A stretch of DNA of 64,000 nt from Archivesica marissinica (taxonomy: Eukaryota > Mollusca > Bivalvia > Venerida > Vesicomyidae). The notes beneath the pieces were generated by a model. That model saw nothing but the letters and a program-made list of their open reading frames with translations. It ran no database searches and was not told where the DNA came from. Each line of letters starts with the position of its first letter. The stretch's first letter is position 1. The position numbers and the translations under genes are program-made. Location of the stretch: the NCBI GenBank assembly GCA_014843695.1, contig CM026386.1, positions 90,503,955-90,567,954 of the forward strand, in the 5' to 3' direction. Of the stretch, positions 46,841 through 59,540 are shown piece by piece.

Positions 46841-49094
46841 CTGTTTTACACATCTGGAGAGCACACACTACATTCTATTGTATGATATTGCCAGTGGCAA
46901 ATTGGCCACTGATGCCACTAAAACAACGCTATGGCACATGTACACAAACGGATTTAAATGTATTGGTATCCAGTCAGAATCGATAGTGGACACTGTTGTA
47001 ATTACATAAGTATACAAATTGTTTCAACACTATGTCTTAAAGGGTTTTTCTGACATGTCCACATACAATCGGTTTTTGACCCAATTTAAGCGGGGGACAT
47101 AGCGGTGGTAACATTAGAAGTAGTAATCGGATAGGCAACTATTTTGAACACTTTAATGGAATTACTGCTACATGTGTTGCCATTGGTGTTAAATGAGTTT
47201 GCGTGAGTGTTATGCATTTTAGATTGATTGATCATGGGTGGGTGTGTTGGGTAAACTCAAAGAGTCAGAACAGTTATAAATATGATACAAATGCACAATC
47301 ATGTTCTAAGACAACCATGGACAATAACGGGTCGTCCAAAACGTAAATTGTAACATGAACGTAATTCGTTTGATTGCAATAAAACATACCAGTCTGGAAA
47401 ATGGCATTGTACCCAATGTAGGTCTAAAGCAAACAATGTATTTCCATTTCAACCTGATTACCATACATTTCTCCCTAAATTGCTAGAGAGAGCATGATAC
47501 TTGGATTGTGCACATATAGTACTCCCTGTGAAGTTATGCTTTATCGGAGAAGTGATGTAGAGGTAGACGTAGTGTATAAAAGCAACATCGCAGTTTAATA
47601 TGATATCTTTATATATGATTGGTATGTCCACTTTAACTCAGGCATGCACATTGTAAATCATCGAATATCAAATTTCTCTTCTATAAACACTGATACAATC
47701 ATACCTTAATTCACATTCATTTCGTTTCTCTAGCAGGGCATTGGCAAACGCACTCATACTATTTGTCCTCGCTATTTGGGGCATTTATCCTGTGTATGCA
47801 AAACTAGTATTGTATTAGCTCTCACTATGCAATGCTAGTCGGGACATCTGTTGGCACTAATTAGACATATACTTACCAAACACAAAGCATTTTGTTCCTG
47901 TTATCACAATCAAAATAAGTATCCGTGGAAAAAACATCATGTAGCAACAATATCAATCTGCAATAGAATAGGTCATTTGATTATTGTTTTTGCAACATGT
48001 TGGCAACATTTTATCATTTGCCAAATTAAATTTTAGACCAATTGTTTGAATATCATCAATACGGTCTCTTGTTATCTGTTGCGAATGTTATATGTTCACC
48101 GATATTCTGTAATAGAAATAGTCAAACAATTAAAATATTCTGACAATATCAAGATATAATGACTATAATATGATCCAATCGCCCATATACCTCAGCGCCG
48201 GCGAGTATACGTAAACTTAAACGAACACGAATATATATACCTACAACTGGGAACTGATCAATAGCCTTAACAGCAAATGAATAGCTACGTGTTGGTCTCG
48301 TGGTGTTCTATAGGCGTCTTTAATCTGACATAGTGGTATAGGTTTTCAAGTGTTATTGGATAAATAAATAGATGAAAATAGTCCAGAGATCCAGCTATTC
48401 AAATATATATTGCGACACAATTAAAACGAATTTACTACAATGCGTAGGGAGCAGCTTCATTTAACAATTTGTGTCTACTAGACACCTGTAATATAAAGCA
48501 ACATGTCAGGTCAAGTGCAACAGCTCGGTAGGATAAGTCGAACATAAATTATTGTTTACCCTCATTCGTTTATTTCACTACTTGTAAGATATACAATAAT
48601 CGACAATTATAATGATACCTGCAAAATCAGTTACTAACCAACATTTCTATGAACGCACTAGAATTTCTTCTGTGCATACATGTTTATTTTATTTATCTCC
48701 TTTTATGAATATTTTCGAGGATAAGCGATTTAGCATGGGTTCCTCTGTGGTGCCAATACAATAGTAAGTTACCCCGCAAATATCGAACTTTCAAGTTTAT
48801 AATACATTCGGTAAACGATACCGATACATTGTCTGTTTGTAATGTTGAAATGTTCTGTTCAGTGTCGCGGGAACATTAGTATATTGGTTTATGTTGGGAA
48901 ACCAAAGTGTAGGGACCGTTGTGCTAGATCCTTGGCAACTAGGCTTATATCACTATCAATTTGACGACATGTTCATGGCGGCCATCGATATGGCCACCAT
49001 TTCGGTCCTATTAGCCTTATATCTCCCTTTTTAATCAGGATATCTGCACTCAAATAGTGTCCTTACCCATTTGGGGTATATGTTGAACATTTTA
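46841..49094. other. Non-coding part of segmental duplication copy B
   Basis: Matches copy A in blocks. The extra stretch at about 48125-48840 contains no recognisable gene or repeat. Confidence 0.45.
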
Positions 49095-51790
49095 AGCACA
49101 CTGGACATGCTATATCCGGACACCAACAACTGGTGTTAGTTTATCGTCTCCCTTCAGCTGATGGACAATATACCATTGTAGTTCAGAAGCAGTTCATGTA
49201 GACGTGGCGACGGAAATGCAATTCGCATCCTTCCATGACAGCATCAGATGATTCATCGCCCTCTCCAAGCTGAGTAGTTTATGACACTACTGTTTGACTA
49301 CTTTCAGCAAATGCCTTGAAGCAAGTTGTCTTCCTCTGAATGTCGTCGGTGGTTTCAGAGCCTATGAGAGCATGTCACGTAACAAGTGTTTTGCCCTATG
49401 AGTACCATAATGTTCATAAATTGGCCTTAGTATGATTTCCGTACACGTTTCCGCGGTTCCCATTAGGTCATGACTTCGAAGTAGAGTATGCAACAACACA
49501 TCTGCGTCTGCGGAATAGATACTGATATGAATCCTGTTTGCATAAGCCAGGCTGTATATACGTCATGTGCATATGGACAACATAGATTATAACGTAGTAG
49601 TAACTGACACGGGACTGTTAGATGGTACAGGAAAAATAGCAAAATACCACATTGCTATTATTTGCATTGCTAGAGCAGCAAAACCAGTTCCTGACAGAAA
49701 AACAGTTTATTTCAGAACACTCCGATCCATTGATGTAGAATCTATCAAATCAGATATTATTTTTGGCGTTGAGCAGAACCAAGACGCAGAAGATCTAGCT
49801 TATAACAATGAAGTATCGGCCTTAATTGATAAGCATGCCCCAATGCGTACAAAGAAAATACTATTACGACCCACCTGTCCAAGGTTCACAGATGATCTAC
49901 ACGAAGCCAAACACACCAGGCGAAAACTAGAGCATCCATGGCGCAAAACCATCTACCATCAAATCTACAGGAATCAATGTACCATAGTTAACAAAATATT
50001 ACAAAAAACTAGAGTCGATTTTTATTCCGAAACAATTTCATCATGTGTGTGTGATTACACAAAATTACGAGGCACCTGCTTGAATGTCCCAGTGAAGTTG
50101 CCCTTCTATCCGGCAAATACTCTGAAGAGCTACCTCAAAATATTAATGATTTTTTTCATTAATAAATTTGAAACCATTCTGATCAACTCAACGACATTTC
50201 TGACAAACCATCGAACATTAATCGCTTGACAATTTTCGATCCAGCTTTGGAAGATGAGGTGGAAACAATCATTAAAAAGTCACCAAATAAATCTTGCGAA
50301 GTAGATCCTATTCCGACATTTTCCTATTGAAATGTTGCCTAAATGAGCTTCTGCCAGTGTTAACCAAAATCACCAATGTCTCCATGGATACATCACATGT
50401 ACCACTTTCATATAAGACCGCTGATCAAAAACCCAAATATGGATAAAAAACACATTTAAGAACTATAGACCAGTATCAAATTGGCTTTTGTATCCACAAT
50501 TCTCGAAAAAGTCGTCAATTCTCGAATTGAAGAACAATTTGTTCACAACAATCTACACGAAGAAAAACAGTCGGCGTATAGAAAATTTCACTCAACTGAA
50601 CCCGATTTGGTTAACGTTCAAAACGATATCCTCCAGTCTCTCGATCAGAATAATGTTCCCATCCTTGTGCTTCTGGATTTGTCAGCTGCCTTCGATACAA
50701 TAGATCACGCGGCATTGTTGCACCGCGTTGAACACCATTTTGCAAGTGTAGACAAGCCTCTGTCATGGATGAAGTCGTACCGTACTGATCGTTATCAAAC
50801 AGTGTATATCGATGGCAAAGTGCTAGAACCTGTTCATATGCGTTTCGGTGTTCCATAGGGACCAGTGCTTGGTCCTAAATTCTAGATGTACACGAAACCA
50901 CTGGGCGCCATTTGCAGAACACACGGACTCGAACACCACTTCTACGCTGACGATTCCCAGTTGTACATTTCTTTTAAACCTATTGATAAGTCAAATCAAT
51001 CAGAAACAATAAGCAGAGTTGAAAACTGTCTTCAAGAAATCTTATCTAGGATGCACTATGACATGCTTACGTTAAATACAGATAAGACATAAGTCATTGT
51101 GTTTAGTGCAAACAGGTACGCTGAAAATGTCAAAGAACTATCTGTGAAAGTTGGAGATTCTGAGATCAAACAATCGCCATCTGTAAGAATCCTCGGGGCA
51201 ATGTTGGACTCCAACATGTGCATGGAACAACATGTCAATATATTTCAGCAAATCGTGTTACGGACAATTGCGCCAAATAGTTCACATCAGCAAATACATG
51301 ACAGACAGCGCAACAAAAGCTCTTGTAAATTCGTTAGTTACCTCACGAATGGACTATTGCAATCTACTGCTCAATGGAGTACCAACGACTATTCTAGGCA
51401 AACCACAACATGCAAAGAACACCGCAGCCCGTCATATGACAAAAGCTTCTCGCTATGAACATGTTACACCTGTTTTGAAATAACTTCACTCGCTACCTGT
51501 GCAGAATAGAGTTCAGTATACAATTCTTACTCTAACTTACAAGGCTTTACACGACCTAGCACAAGTATACATCAACAACATGTTAGAGGTGCATCAACCT
51601 AGAAGACAATTGAGATCACAGAATGATTCGACATAGTTAGTACCACCAACAAGTCGAATGGTTTCGTATGGAGATAGATGTTGCGCTTATGCTGCGTCAA
51701 AACTGTGGAACTGTCTTCCTGCAGGAATTAGACATTTGAGTACATTCAGTTCATCAAAAATGCGCTTAAGACACACCTTTTCCTTCTAAC
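49095..51790 (+). pseudogene. CR1/L2-like LINE, copy B, decayed but fuller
   Basis: Endonuclease remnant LVLVYRLPSADG near 49125-49160. The linker ORF 49567-50229 has LIDKHAPMRTKK and FTDDLHEAKHTRRKLE. Reverse transcriptase ORF 50481-50858 includes KVVNSRIEEQF and motif A LDLSAAFDTIDH, ending in a stop just after the FGVP of the VPQG region. The next ORF from 50886 has FYADDSQLY and is stopped by TAA at the DKT motif. Further pieces reach the C-terminus (KLWNCLPAGI near 51700), ending about 51787. At least three stops and several frame shifts make it inactive. Shares target flanks with copy A, so the insertion predates the duplication. Confidence 0.9.
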
Positions 51791-52145
51791 ATTACTAATC
51801 TATGAATATTCTGGACGTACATAAATTGACTGTTCATATATAACATTCTTAACTGACTGAGTACATTTGTTTGTCCCCCTTAAAGGAGATACTCCTTGGA
51901 GGGTTTAAGGACGTGTGGTAATGGTAAGTGACGTTATCCGTGTTCTTGTTAGGTACTTAAGTCAGTGTGGCTTCTCTGCATACTATATTAATTTATTACT
52001 ATATCCTTTGAATTTATTATTAAACTTTACCTTTAAATTGTCACCATTGTTTTATTAGTTTACTTTGCCTTTAAATTGTAGTCATTGATTTATAAGTTTA
52101 CTATACCTTTAAATTGTAATTATTATTTTATTAGTTTACAGTCAA
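51791..52145. repeat. LINE 3' flank and ~38-bp tandem repeat
   Basis: Just past the LINE is a short dyad (ccttaaaggagatactcctt followed by ggagggtttaagg) near 51880-51912. At 52025-52140 there are three units of about 38 bp with cctttaaattgt and ttattagttta. They may be part of the LINE 3' UTR. Confidence 0.6.
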
Positions 52146-52965
52146 ATTAATTCTTTAAGTTTAGTTTAAACATAGTTTATTTCAAATCATATAATGTCAC
52201 AAAGTTGAGATACGGGCCTCGATTTTGCCATATTTGTATGCTAAGATTGCACCCGTTGTTTGTACGTTTTTGCGTTCATGTATAAATCTTTAAAGTTTTC
52301 TTTTATTTCGGCATTAGAAATCGTGAACATCCATGTAAATTTATCAAATTCTGTTCAGAAATGACAAAGTTATCATTTTTATAACTTTTGACTTATGGCT
52401 AAACAGTTATTAACCCACACAGCAGGCCTCCGTTGATAAATATTCAGCCGCATAACCTAATATCAAATTCACGGAATGGGCACTTATCTCGTGCACATTT
52501 CCTGTCTAGGCAGACCACTGTGGTTATAAAAGCCGCGGGTTTCATGATATTTGCGCACACACATTTGACTGTTACGACGTACTGGATTAGTGAATTATTC
52601 CAGGACATTTTTTATTTTTGCTCGGAAGACGAGGTATGTGGAAATTTATGTTAACATTATATTTAGTATTTTAACATAAATTCTGTTTAGTTATAGCGTC
52701 AGAATTTATGTCGAAATTATGCCGTATAGAGTTACGCCATGCTGCGTCTGTCTGTCCGTAACTATTTTTGTTGGAAGATTTTGTGTTAACACATTCTATT
52801 CTATTCTATGCTCGCGGTTCCATGATGAGCATTAATATTGTCAGCAACTATTACTTGTTGTAAAGGTTACATGGTAACATAATTAACTATGGAACGCCTG
52901 AGGTATGAGGTTTATGTGGTTCTATACTCAAGGCTCCATAATTAAGTATTATTACCGGCAGAAGA
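52146..52965. other. No feature recognised
   Basis: AT-rich DNA; a 73-codon plus-strand ORF near 52433 has no recognisable features. Confidence 0.4.
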
Positions 52966-53586
52966 TTGAATTTTAATTATTTCAGTTGTTATATATATGA
53001 CAGTTTATTCATTGAAATAGTAACACATGGTCAGTCGCACGTGGTCCATAGCACGTGGTACGATATGACTTTAGTTATTGTTCTTATTTTGTACGTGACA
53101 TTGTTAATGGTTAATGTAATTGGCTGCAGTTACAAACATTGTATAGGTATATTCATATCATGTACTATGATTGGTCATCATAAACGAACGATAGCAAGCA
53201 TCGCTGTAATGGAAGTATACTATTGGTGCATTTATAGCACGTACCATTATAGGAATTTACCTAGTATTTTCCATATGTTATATATATTTAAGCTTCATCC
53301 ACCGGACGTATATTCCCGGCGTGGAATGAGATTGGATCGTTACCGGAAGGACATTACCCGGAACGTATTTGCTGTTTTGCCCGGACATAGAGTTCCCGGA
53401 GCCGAGTTTACTGTTTTGCCCGGACGTGGTATATCCCCCGGAGTGGAGATAATTTGTGTCTCGCAGCGTGTGTCGCCACAACTCTCACTACGATGTTCTT
53501 GGTCTACTGGATATAGATCAAGGAAGCCAACACTATACTGGGAGCTAGAACGGGAACATCGTCGTCAAGGATTGGAATCATCGTGA
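52966..53586 (+). CDS. 206-codon ORF of unknown status
   Basis: One of the longest clean host-type ORFs in the window. The N-terminal half is hydrophobic (a VIVLILYVTLLMVNVI stretch at about residues 37-52). The C-terminal half is arginine- and proline-rich with a short tandem repeat: VLPGHRVPGAEFT then VLPGRGISPGVE, from a roughly 45-bp duplication at 53358-53450. No known domain is seen. The abrupt change of composition at about residue 110 argues that it may be chance. It lies just ahead of the candidate exon at 54229. Confidence 0.25.
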   Translation: MNFNYFSCYIYDSLFIEIVTHGQSHVVHSTWYDMTLVIVLILYVTLLMVNVIGCSYKHCIGIFISCTMIGHHKRTIASIAVMEVYYWCIYSTYHYRNLPSIFHMLYIFKLHPPDVYSRRGMRLDRYRKDITRNVFAVLPGHRVPGAEFTVLPGRGISPGVEIICVSQRVSPQLSLRCSWSTGYRSRKPTLYWELEREHRRQGLESS

Positions 53587-53834
53587 CCAACATAGATACG
53601 TGAATCTATATTTAGTTTATTTACCTACGCATAGTAGTAGACGATTTACGTGTGATTACGTCACATGAGCGTTGTGTATAACGTTGTAGAACCTTAAAAC
53701 GCACAAGCATACGAGATTGGTGTAACGTTAGAGAACGTTCACAAGAGACAGTTAGCGAGTATTGCAGTGATGGTATAGACTGAGAGAGGAACTGTTTAAG
53801 AACTTAGAACTTCGTGTGAACATACATATTTTTT

Positions 53835-54326
53835 TATTACCTAATGCTCTATATAACTTGTAATTCGTTATTTGTGGCTGTTTCATTGCATTTTTATCCT
53901 TCGCTCAGATCTGGGTAACAGTTTGAACTGTTTCATACTAGACTTTTGAACCAATCATACTCTGAGTATGCTTTTACTGTGCGCAGTAGGATGCTCAATA
54001 GGGTGTTATGGAAGTCAAAGTAAAAATTACGTCCCGAATACACTTTAGCTATAACTGCGCTTGAATTCATCGATATACATTTAGTGAAGCCCTCCTTTCC
54101 GTTCATTAATTCCTTTCGATATTTTATTGCATACTTACCGGTGTTCCGGCTTTTAGACCAAAACCAAGCGTTTACAAATGATGATTGATTAGTCATCAGC
54201 CGACAAACTGGGAAATTTATCTTGAATTATGGCCCAGGCTAGGTTTGAAGACATGACTGAGGATGAACTCAATGTTTTATTAGAATATAAGGTATGTACA
54301 ACAGTTATATAGAGCATTAGGTAATA
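53835..54326. mobile_element. ~490-bp segment bounded by 24-bp terminal inverted repeats
   Basis: The string attacctaatgctctatata at 53836 and its complement agttatatagagcattaggt at 54303 form perfect inverted arms of 24 bp. The enclosed 490 bp includes the candidate exon at 54229-54291. Possibly a non-autonomous DNA element. No clear target duplication. Confidence 0.65.
54229..54291 (+). CDS. Candidate first coding exon with splice donor
   Basis: An ATG with G at +4 opens a frame of 21 codons (MAQARFEDMTEDELNVLLEY then Lys) and ends at AAG followed directly by GTATGT, a strong donor. The intron would be phase 0. The acidic start with a DELNxLL pattern reminds me of N-termini of DUF3504/Crypton-derived and ZMYM/QRICH1-like proteins, but no following exon was found in the window. 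The exon sits inside the TIR-bounded segment 53835-54326, so it may belong to a mobile element rather than a host gene. Confidence 0.4.
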
Positions 54327-54328
54327 CA

Positions 54329-54487
54329 ACAGTTATTTCATGGGTGTTTGGGGAACAGTCAAAACTATTGTCCCTCGGTATCAGGGAAGACATTTGCTAA
54401 CCGGCCTCGGGCAACAGTTCGAAAGTATTCCCTGATACCTCGGGACAATAGTTTTGACTGTTCCCCAAACACCCATGAAATAACTGT
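54329..54487. repeat. Long hairpin, 59-bp arms
   Basis: Arms 54329-54387 and 54429-54487 pair at 57 of 59 positions around a 41-nt loop. The outer ends are acagttatttcatgggtgtt and the complement. Typical of a foldback MITE. It lies three bases past the TIR at 54303-54326. Confidence 0.93.
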
Positions 54488-54965
54488 ATAATATTATTAT
54501 CATCATTCATACAAATAATTCATCATATTATTGTAACTGAACTTGTACATGTTGTACTGAGTGTTGATTGAGTCTGATTGAGTATTGTGATCCAGCTTTA
54601 TCGGTCCATCCTGTTACATACAATATATACAAATATACAGTTTACACACCATCTAGATACATGAATGAAAAGGGGTTAGAACCGAAAGCTAGTATAGCTT
54701 ATAGAGGTCTTCTCCTATAACAAGGTATTTAATGCAATTGTGATATGACAGTGTTGTACTATTGTCTAAATTATTAATTCAAATTTGAAATAATGGTAGG
54801 TAAACGTTTTAATCATGAACTGTAAATTAGAATATCCATAAGACAATAAGATTAATAAGGATGAAACAAGTACATACTAATTTAGAAGGTTGAAATTGAA
54901 ATTGACTCAGAAGAAAAAAGAAATGATAGAACAAGGAATATGATAGATTCATTCGGATAGTTTAA
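54488..54965. other. AT-rich stretch with a scrap of repeat R1
   Basis: Only a diverged R1 match near 54660-54730 was seen. Confidence 0.4.
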
Positions 54966-55202
54966 CTCTTTCACCGCCAATGTCGCATAAAGGCGACTTT
55001 GTAAAAAAGTAGAGAACTGATCGGACAGAACAGAACATGCCGTCTGATCAGGCTATTTGCTGATTGCTCTTCAGACAGTGGAGCTGAAGCACCTGTCCGA
55101 ATAGCAAACAACATAGATCCTGATCAGACGCGGCGTTAGGCCGCGGTTGATCTGGATCTATGTTGATTGCACATGCCCTGAATTTATTCGGCGCTGAAAG
55201 AG
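54966..55202. mobile_element. 237-bp TTAA-flanked MITE (piggyBac-like)
   Basis: Flanked by TTAA at 54962-54965 and 55203-55206. Ends are inverted: ctctttcaccgcc on the left and, read inward from the right, ctctttcagcgcc. Inside, 55110-55134 and 55140-55164 form an imperfect 25-bp hairpin (aacatagatc outward to cgcggc) with a 5-nt loop. TTAA duplication is the signature of piggyBac transposases. No ORF of its own. Confidence 0.82.
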
Positions 55203-55239
55203 TTAATGGCAGAGACACGCATGCAAGATTTAGTGAACA

Positions 55240-55560
55240 TATGTCATGAAAATCGTTTGCTTTCCCGGATGTAGTTTTGGACTGCTTTAAATATGTTTGC
55301 GTTGCAATGATCGAGATTCCGGTCTCCGTGTAATATAGTGTATATATCGTTATGGTACAATATATAGAAGTGTTTGCAAGTAGACGAATTCGGATGTCAT
55401 TATAGTAGAGACATTCAAAGAAAAAATGATGATTACTCTCAGGAAGACCACATTGACAGTGGTGATGGAGAAATGTTTTTATCGACCAAATGTTGGTTTA
55501 ATGAGCTACAACTAGTACGTAGTCAAGCATGATAGACCTACCATTTCCTGTCACCGGCGT
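55240..55560 (-). pseudogene. LINE C-terminal cysteine-motif remnant
   Basis: On the minus strand near 55480-55400 the frame reads HHHCQCGLPESNHHFFFEC followed by LYY, a CxC...H...C motif of the type at the C-terminus of several non-LTR retrotransposon proteins. It is preceded by an in-frame stop and followed by scattered coding-like residues. Confidence 0.6.
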
Positions 55561-55754
55561 TGAACTATTTCGGGCATTTTGTGACGTTGCTCTTTAATTT
55601 AGATTTGAGTGAGGCCAGTGATGGCGAGATTTGCAATTTACATGATAATTAATCGGCTTTGCGCAAATTGTACCTAGAAGTTTCCCCTACAGTAGGTGGG
55701 ATTAATGAAGACTTTAATTTTAAATCATGATGATATTTTTGTTATCCTATGTAC

Positions 55755-55830
55755 ATGTATTGTAAAGCACTTTTGAACGTATGTTGCTATATGAAAAGAG
55801 TGCTATATAAATCCGGTATGATAATAATAT
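55755..55830 (+). repeat. SINE/LINE 3' tail of L2/V-SINE type
   Basis: The string attgtaaagcacttttgaac followed by gaaaagagtgctatataaat and a gataataat tail matches the conserved stem-loop tail shared by V-SINEs and L2-clade LINEs. The ORF starting at 55749 runs over it and is not a gene. Confidence 0.75.
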
Positions 55831-56218
55831 GGGTATCTACTTCTCACCATCGCTGTACTGTGGCCGTCATTATTATTGTTACCGACAAACAGGAGCTTTG
55901 TTTGTTTATCTGCATTTATTTTTTCGTTTTAGTTGTATCCTTAAAACAGTAATATTGCACACTTACAAACGGTTCTGTTTTGTTTGTCTTGTTTCCATTC
56001 GTGTACAATCGGAGTTTCGTTTAAAGACGTTCGCTAGAAAATTATTACGACATGTACATTTTACGCTCACACCGCCTGTCATATCTCAACAAAATAACCA
56101 TAAGTTTGATTTAGCATGCCGTTCAACCATGCAAAGGGGATTTCATCCGCTAAAAGCGATATCGACATGCTTGCCAAACAATTGACGATAATTCCCTTAT
56201 CAACTATATAGTGCTTAG
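55831..56218. other. ORF of 118 codons without recognisable features
   Basis: A plus-strand ORF at 55829-56185 with no domain, no clear start context and partly hydrophobic composition. I do not call it a gene. Confidence 0.35.
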
Positions 56219-59200
56219 TTTTAAATATGATCACAATATTTGCATTTTTCATTTTTATGATAGAAAAATTACCTCCCTTGCATTACGTTACTTATTTCCT
56301 TGTCAACAATGATGTTTATGAATACACATGAACATAATTAGATCTTCTATAATGTTGTAAAAGTTATTTTTATTTAATAATATGCCTGTTGTAAACTTAC
56401 TGACGAGATACATACATATATTTCCAACAGTTTTAAAGAAGCAAGTAGGAAAATTGGCATGTTACAAATTAATTCATAACAAAACGAAGTCATTAGCATA
56501 CGAATTTTATTTAACGTTTTACTTAGGCATACATTGAACTAATGATATACAACATTTGAAGAAATTCTATTATTGTGAAAAAAATAGTTGAAATTATATC
56601 CTAAATATTACATGAAAAATACAAAATATCTCACCAAAATCAAGTACTCGAACATGGAAAATTCATGATTTAGGATAATTGTGTTATAAATATGCATAGT
56701 TTGTGTTTGTAGTTACATGCAGTTATGATTAATAGTCATATGTAACATATAACTATTAATCAATACACATATAATAATTGCAAATATGTTTTAATTTTAT
56801 TTGTGTCGCCATAATGAGAAAGTATTGGCCGAAATGGAAAATAGGCATGTTATGAATAAATTCTTAAAAAAAGAAGTCATTAGTTTATCAATTTTATTTC
56901 ATATTCTGGTTAGTAATACATAGTACTAGTGATGTACCAAGTATGAACAGATTCTAGAATTGTAAACTAGTTTTACAAAACTGTGGAGAACGCCTTTAAG
57001 TATGTTTGTTGTATTGCTGTCGACAATTCACTTTTAGAAATAATTGGTTTTGTTTGTTTATGGTCTCATATGGTTCATGCAGCACGAACATCGCCGTGAA
57101 CGAATGGTTACCGGAGTACGCAATGAGCGAAGAATGAGTGAAGGGATTTGTAATAATATTCACTATGGATGTGTGGACATACTCCCAGAGAACAGGTCAC
57201 CATTAAATATAGCGGTGTCCATGAACTGGGTCACCCTATATCTTCGACGTATTTAAAGATCATTAATCATGATGGCTTACTTTGATTCTTCATCTCTAAC
57301 AATAGAAAATTGGAAATTCTAAATAAAGATGAGTAACACTTTTCAGATATAAACAATCGTACGTACGATCACGCTTCGACTACGTGTGCAAGACATTTCA
57401 TATTCGAAAATTACACAGAGACAGTTGGATGTATGCTAGTTACCAACAATAAAATGTAGAAATATATAAGTTTAGATATTTTGCAGACTCATGTGAGTTT
57501 ACGACTTTAGCATTATATATTCATTATTTCGGTGAAACTAATACATAGTTGTGTTGCTACTGCGGATTGCAAGTTCGCAGACTGACTGTTTGGATCACTA
57601 GAATTAGTAGAGATGATACATGTCGTCTTATTATGGTGATCATCGGTGCCAGCATTATTATTATATTATTATAATCCCTCTAAGGACATATATCTGTTTG
57701 ACAGTAGTTATGTAATTGCCCCATTGTCATTGTTTCCCGAAACACATAATTAATATGCTTATGTTAAACCACGGTACAAAAAGTGCTCTAAACTTATATT
57801 AAATGTATTCAAGAAAGATAATATTACATTGTGTTAACAATTCTACTTACTAAATATAAACACTGTATATTTTACTTTAATTAATCCTACACATATAAAT
57901 ATCAATTTAAGCTTGTATTAATTCGCTAATCACATATACAGCTGTCCTAAAAATAAGCAGCGTACTGTTTAAAATCCCAGCGAACTTCCGGATAGATAAA
58001 GTACGAGTTGTCTAAGTAATGATATGCTAATCAATATTCATGATACATTAACGCAATCTTAACTGCTCAATTTATTCAAATATTTGCGTTGTCTGGAAGA
58101 ACCGGCGCGAACCACTTCACAGTAAAATATTTAGAACATCAATTTTATACGAGGGGTGATAAAACATAATATGTCAATTACTTATTTTGTAAACGTACGC
58201 ACATCAAAATTACATAACCTAGAAATAGCTCATAATGCTATCGAAAACATCATAATCAAATCACATTATGAACACTCAATGCGCATATTTCCATAGTCAG
58301 CTTTCACTCCATTTCAACTGGCTTATTGTTGCGGATTGTCTCCCTTGAAAATGTCCCACCCGAAATCCAGTATTGATTTTGTTATTGGCACATTTTTTAG
58401 CAAGAGTTTACATAGGGAAATTATTTTCAATCGCTTCAGAAGTTACCTCTTAATTTGTATATGTGTTAACATATATATAGATACAGTTCAATGTGTACTC
58501 TTTGGTATGATAAGGTGTGTTCTAGCAATATAACTTCTTGCTTTCATATTAGTTTTTAATGGATCACAAATACTTATATTAGTTAATAGTGAAAGTCCTT
58601 CAAATCGTTAATGTTATGATTTTTGAGGCAAATAAGACATATTTCCCATACATTGACAACTTATTAACACATATCGTAGTAAAGTAGATGTTATGATACT
58701 GCCGGTATTGTGGAGTTTTCATATTTAGCCTGAACTAATATATACTTGCTTCAATGTGATGCTTGTATGGCCGTTTGAAGTTTCCTTTTGACGGTATCTA
58801 CACTGTTTCATATATTAATGTGCTTATTGTTGGATAATGTTGATGCTAGTTTTACATACAATATAATTATAACACTTAAAATACAATGAAACATGTGTGT
58901 GATGTATACTATCCATGTATTTATGTCTCTTTCTCTCGTGTTGCTTTTAAGCTGTATTCTCATTTAAATGAACCTAAGCGTCTTGTTGATTATGTGGGTA
59001 TAAACAAGAATATGGTCAGTTGTGATGATCAAACAATGCCGCAGCTGATCTAACACTACATTCTTAATTGTGTTTTCACTATATTTGTTTCCAATAAGCT
59101 CAAAATGTTCCAATGGACATAACATATCTTATAACTAAAGAAATAATTATTTAAGTCGGTTTAAAATGGATATGCAATTGCTACTTGGCGATAAAATGAA

Positions 59201-59540
59201 GAACAAACTAACAATTATTAACATCGATTTATATGCAAGTTACAAACCTTTTATTTGCTAATTTCACATATAAACACAAGAATGAGGATTTCATTAACAT
59301 GTAATAGCATGACACTTCTATTATACTTGTAAATAATATATAGATATATAGATAGATAGTTTAGTTTTAAAAGGGGACATGTACATACAATCAATACACA
59401 TCACTACATAGCAACAGCCAGCCTCATTGGCTTACGATACACTATCATAGTAATATCAAACTCATATACGGTGCCAACAAACATCAATACAAGATAAACA
59501 TACACGTGCTGGTTTGGATGGAACTCATAACAAATCAACA
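56219..59540. repeat. 3.3-kb duplicated block, copy 1 (left of gap)
   Basis: Matches 60541-63891 in direct orientation over its full length, with scattered substitutions and small indels. It ends at the N run, at a point equal to 63891 in copy 2. It includes a near-perfect 17-bp palindrome at 56727-56761 (gattaatagtcatatgt and its complement, one mismatch, one-base loop) and an R2 copy at 58243-58760. Confidence 0.95.
57083..57256 (+). other. Possible exon, copy 1 (frame broken relative to copy 2)
   Basis: After an acceptor-like ttcatgcag, the frame reads HEHRRERMVTGVRNERRM. About 5 bp present in copy 2 near 61450 are missing here, so the two copies diverge in frame after HYG. GC content is locally higher. 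No family recognised. Confidence 0.25.

Larger units (their letters stand above)
43658..51685. repeat. Segmental duplication, copy B
   Basis: Partner of 31419-37528 (blocks are given there). It contains extra DNA at 44340-46900 with the Ig-like exon, R1 copy 2 and a SINE, and another extra block at about 48125-48840. Confidence 0.85.
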
